Assembly: GCA_934725835.1 (NCBI GenBank)
Contig: CAKVCR010000134.1
Coordinates: 1 to 7,836 of the forward strand
Reading direction: 5' to 3'
DNA length: 7,836 nucleotides
Source of the DNA: an uncultured Odoribacter sp.
Lineage (GTDB): Bacteria; Bacteroidota; Bacteroidia; Bacteroidales; Marinifilaceae
In this document: positions 6,638 through 7,836 of the stretch, one piece after another
How the letters are laid out: each line of letters begins with the position of its first letter
How positions within the stretch are numbered: position 1 is the stretch's first letter
The notes under the pieces: model-generated
What the model saw: only the letters and a program-made list of their open reading frames with translations
Database searches by the model: none
What the model was told of the DNA's origin: nothing
Made by a program: the position numbers and the translations under genes

Positions 6638-6721
6638 GCCCAGGTGGTGAAATTGGTATACACGCTACTTTGAGGTGGTAGTGGTCGAAAGGCTGTGCAA
6701 GTTCGAGTCTTGTCCTGGGCA
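6638..6721 (+). tRNA. tRNA-Leu (anticodon GAG)
   Basis: The acceptor GCCCAGG pairs with CCTGGGC (6714-6720), with discriminator A6721. The anticodon stem CTACT/GGTAG encloses TTGAGGT, with GAG at 6672-6674, reading CUC and CUU. It has a class II variable arm and T-loop TTCGAGT. No encoded CCA. It shares a long identical D-arm block with the preceding Leu-CAG gene and follows it by 33 bases. Last tRNA before the terminator. Confidence 0.96.
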
Positions 6722-6744
6722 CAATTATGATATTTGAAAGAGTT

Positions 6745-6772
6745 AAAGACGCTGTTTTTCAGCGTCTTTTTT
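6745..6772 (+). terminator. Intrinsic terminator of the tRNA operon
   Basis: A perfect 10-bp stem AAAGACGCTG/CAGCGTCTTT (6745-6754 with 6760-6769) closes a TTTTT loop. It runs into six T residues (6767-6772). It begins 24 bases after the last tRNA, so the operon ends here. Confidence 0.92.
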
Positions 6773-6953
6773 GGTTTTATGATTTTGCGGATTATCTCTC
6801 TGTTTTGTCTTGTTTTGCGCTTGGACCTCTTTTGCTTATTTATATCACAAAGCTATATCAAAGATAACACAACTATATGACAAATATAAGCTCCGGATAT
6901 CTTTGACTACTATTTATTATATATTTAAGTAGTATGTAAACGGGGGGAAAAGG
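6773..6953. other. A/T-rich intergenic spacer with clustered TAnnTTTG-like motifs
   Basis: No coding region is supported between the tRNA terminator and the kbl terminator. The spacer holds three imperfect repeats of TATAT(C/G)A followed by a CAAAG-like tail, at 6841, 6854 and 6874. It also has a 9-base inverted repeat TCAAAGATA/TATCTTTGA (6858-6866 and 6898-6906) and a run of six G residues near 6942. Boxes matching TAnnTTTG occur on both strands (6898-6905 on +; 6881-6888 and 6859-6866 on -), but none has TTTG at the right distance. No function can be assigned. Confidence 0.35.
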
Positions 6954-6989
6954 AACAGCCCTAAAAGCCAATGCTTTTAGGGCTGTTTT
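6954..6989. terminator. Terminator hairpin downstream of kbl
   Basis: A 15-bp perfect stem pairs 6954-6968 with 6973-6987 around the loop CAAT. On the - strand, the kbl direction, it comes 22 bases after the stop and is followed by TTCCTTTT. On the + strand it is followed by TTTTG, so it could also stop rightward transcripts. With kbl leftward and the tRNA operon rightward, it insulates convergent units. Confidence 0.87.
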
Positions 6990-7009
6990 GTATAAGTGGT
7001 ACAGAACGA

Positions 7010-7836
7010 TTATTTAATAACGTTCAATTTCTTACCAATCTTGATGAAGGCTGCGATGGCGCGGTCTAATTGTTCGCGGGTGTGAGCTGCAGACAACTGG
7101 ATGCGGATACGAGCCTGTCCTTTCGGAACAACCGGATAGTAGAAGCCGGTTACGTAGATGTTCTCTTTCTGCAATTCAGCAGCAAATTGCTGTGACAATA
7201 CTGCATCGTAAAGCATCAAGGCAGCGATAGCTGATTCAGACGGTTTGATATCGAAGCCTGCCTCCTGCAATTTGCCACGGAAATATACAGCGTTGTCCAT
7301 TACACGGTCGCGCAATTCTGTGCTTTCCATCAACATGTCGAATACTGCAATAGAAGCTCCGCAGATTGCCGGAGATAATGAGTTGGAGAACAAATATGGT
7401 CTTGAACGTTGACGCAACATTTCGATAATCTCTTTTTTACCGGTTGTGTAACCACCCATTGCTCCACCGAGTGCTTTTCCAAGAGTCCCTGTAAAGATGT
7501 CGATGCGGTCCATTACTCCGTTGTATTCGGCAGAACCACGTCCTGTCTCGCCAATGAATCCGGCTGCATGGCTGTCGTCGACCATTACCAGCGCATTATA
7601 TTTGTCTGCCAGGTCGCAGATTTCTTTCAAGCGGGCGATATCGCCGTCCATTGAGAATACGCCATCAGTTACGATGATGCGGAAGCGCTGTGCCTGTGAG
7701 ATTTTCAACTGCTCTTCCAGGTCTTCCATGTTGGCGTGTTTGTATCTGTAGCGAACAGCTTTACAGAGGCGTACTCCGTCGATGATAGATGCGTGGTTCA
7801 GTTCGTCGGAGATGATGGCATCTTCCTGGCTGAACA
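7010..7836 (-). CDS. kbl: 2-amino-3-ketobutyrate CoA ligase (glycine C-acetyltransferase), C-terminal 274 codons; 5' end outside the window
   Basis: Kbl cleaves 2-amino-3-ketobutyrate with CoA into glycine and acetyl-CoA, the second step of threonine catabolism through threonine dehydrogenase. The frame stays open to the right edge; the ATG at 7729 is internal, because the upstream codons read EDAIISDELNHASIIDG and VRLCKAVRYRY, typical of Kbl. It is a fold type I PLP enzyme: Asp-Asp-Ser-His of VDDSHAAGFIGETGRG supplies the pyridine-ring Asp and the His. The lysine of TGTLGKALGGA (codon 7477-7475) is the Schiff-base residue. The C-terminus (SRPYLFSNSLSP, then the RIRIQLSAAHT block) is also characteristic. 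About 120 N-terminal residues lie outside the window, judging by the usual length near 395. Related alpha-oxoamine synthases (serine palmitoyltransferase, BioF) are less likely given the match across these blocks. The stop is TAA, followed by a strong hairpin. Confidence 0.94.
   Translation of the reverse strand, partial: FSQEDAIISDELNHASIIDGVRLCKAVRYRYKHANMEDLEEQLKISQAQRFRIIVTDGVFSMDGDIARLKEICDLADKYNALVMVDDSHAAGFIGETGRGSAEYNGVMDRIDIFTGTLGKALGGAMGGYTTGKKEIIEMLRQRSRPYLFSNSLSPAICGASIAVFDMLMESTELRDRVMDNAVYFRGKLQEAGFDIKPSESAIAALMLYDAVLSQQFAAELQKENIYVTGFYYPVVPKGQARIRIQLSAAHTREQLDRAIAAFIKIGKKLNVIK

Noticed and set aside
6591..6740. tRNA-Leu 3' ends as an occupied integration site
   Set aside because: The tRNAs are intact, the terminator follows 24 bases after the last one, and no direct repeat of the tRNA 3' end or integrase gene is present.
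7727..7729. ATG at 7729 as the start of a short kbl
   Set aside because: The frame remains open to the right edge and the upstream residues match Kbl, so the gene is cut by the window, not truncated.
1..7836. CRISPR array, insertion sequence or phage genes
   Set aside because: No spaced direct repeats, terminal inverted repeats with target duplications, transposase, integrase or phage motifs are seen on either strand.

Overview
The window looks like ordinary chromosome from a member of Bacteroides or a close relative in Bacteroidota. The grounds are the close fit of all six proteins to Bacteroides-type orthologues, promoter boxes of the form TAnnTTTG with TTTG about 19 bases upstream, the absence of Shine-Dalgarno sequences before the visible starts, tRNA genes that do not encode CCA, and a very long DUF2723 membrane protein typical of the phylum. 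I do not assign a species. I see no mobile element, CRISPR array or foreign-looking island.

Left part (1-1932, + strand): the 3' end of an aldose 1-epimerase gene (galM) is followed by pdxS and pdxT, which encode the two subunits of the ribose-5-phosphate-dependent pyridoxal 5'-phosphate (PLP) synthase. A UUCG-capped terminator-like hairpin lies between pdxS and pdxT. A 12-bp hairpin after pdxT can serve both strands, because the next transcription unit converges on it.

Middle part (1976-6270, - strand): a two-gene unit in which a 1049-residue DUF2723 multi-pass membrane protein is followed after 31 bases by prfB, encoding peptide chain release factor 2 (RF2). The prfB gene is interrupted in frame by UGA at codon 22 and is read through an intact programmed +1 frameshift site with an internal AGGAGG. 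The full RF2 is therefore 370 residues, longer than the simple open reading frame suggests.

Right part (6271-7836): back-to-back promoters drive the DUF2723-prfB unit leftward and a tRNA operon (Gln-TTG, Leu-CAG, Leu-GAG) rightward; the tRNA operon ends at a strong terminator. After an AT-rich spacer, a 15-bp terminator hairpin closes kbl (2-amino-3-ketobutyrate CoA ligase, PLP-dependent), whose 3' 274 codons enter from the right edge on the - strand.

Taken together this is housekeeping sequence: PLP synthesis, one PLP-dependent enzyme, translation termination, tRNAs and a probable GT-C glycosyltransferase. No undescribed system is evident. The points most worth a second look are the RF2 frameshift signal in a lineage that initiates without Shine-Dalgarno pairing, the pdxS-pdxT attenuator-like hairpin, and the DUF2723 protein linked to prfB.
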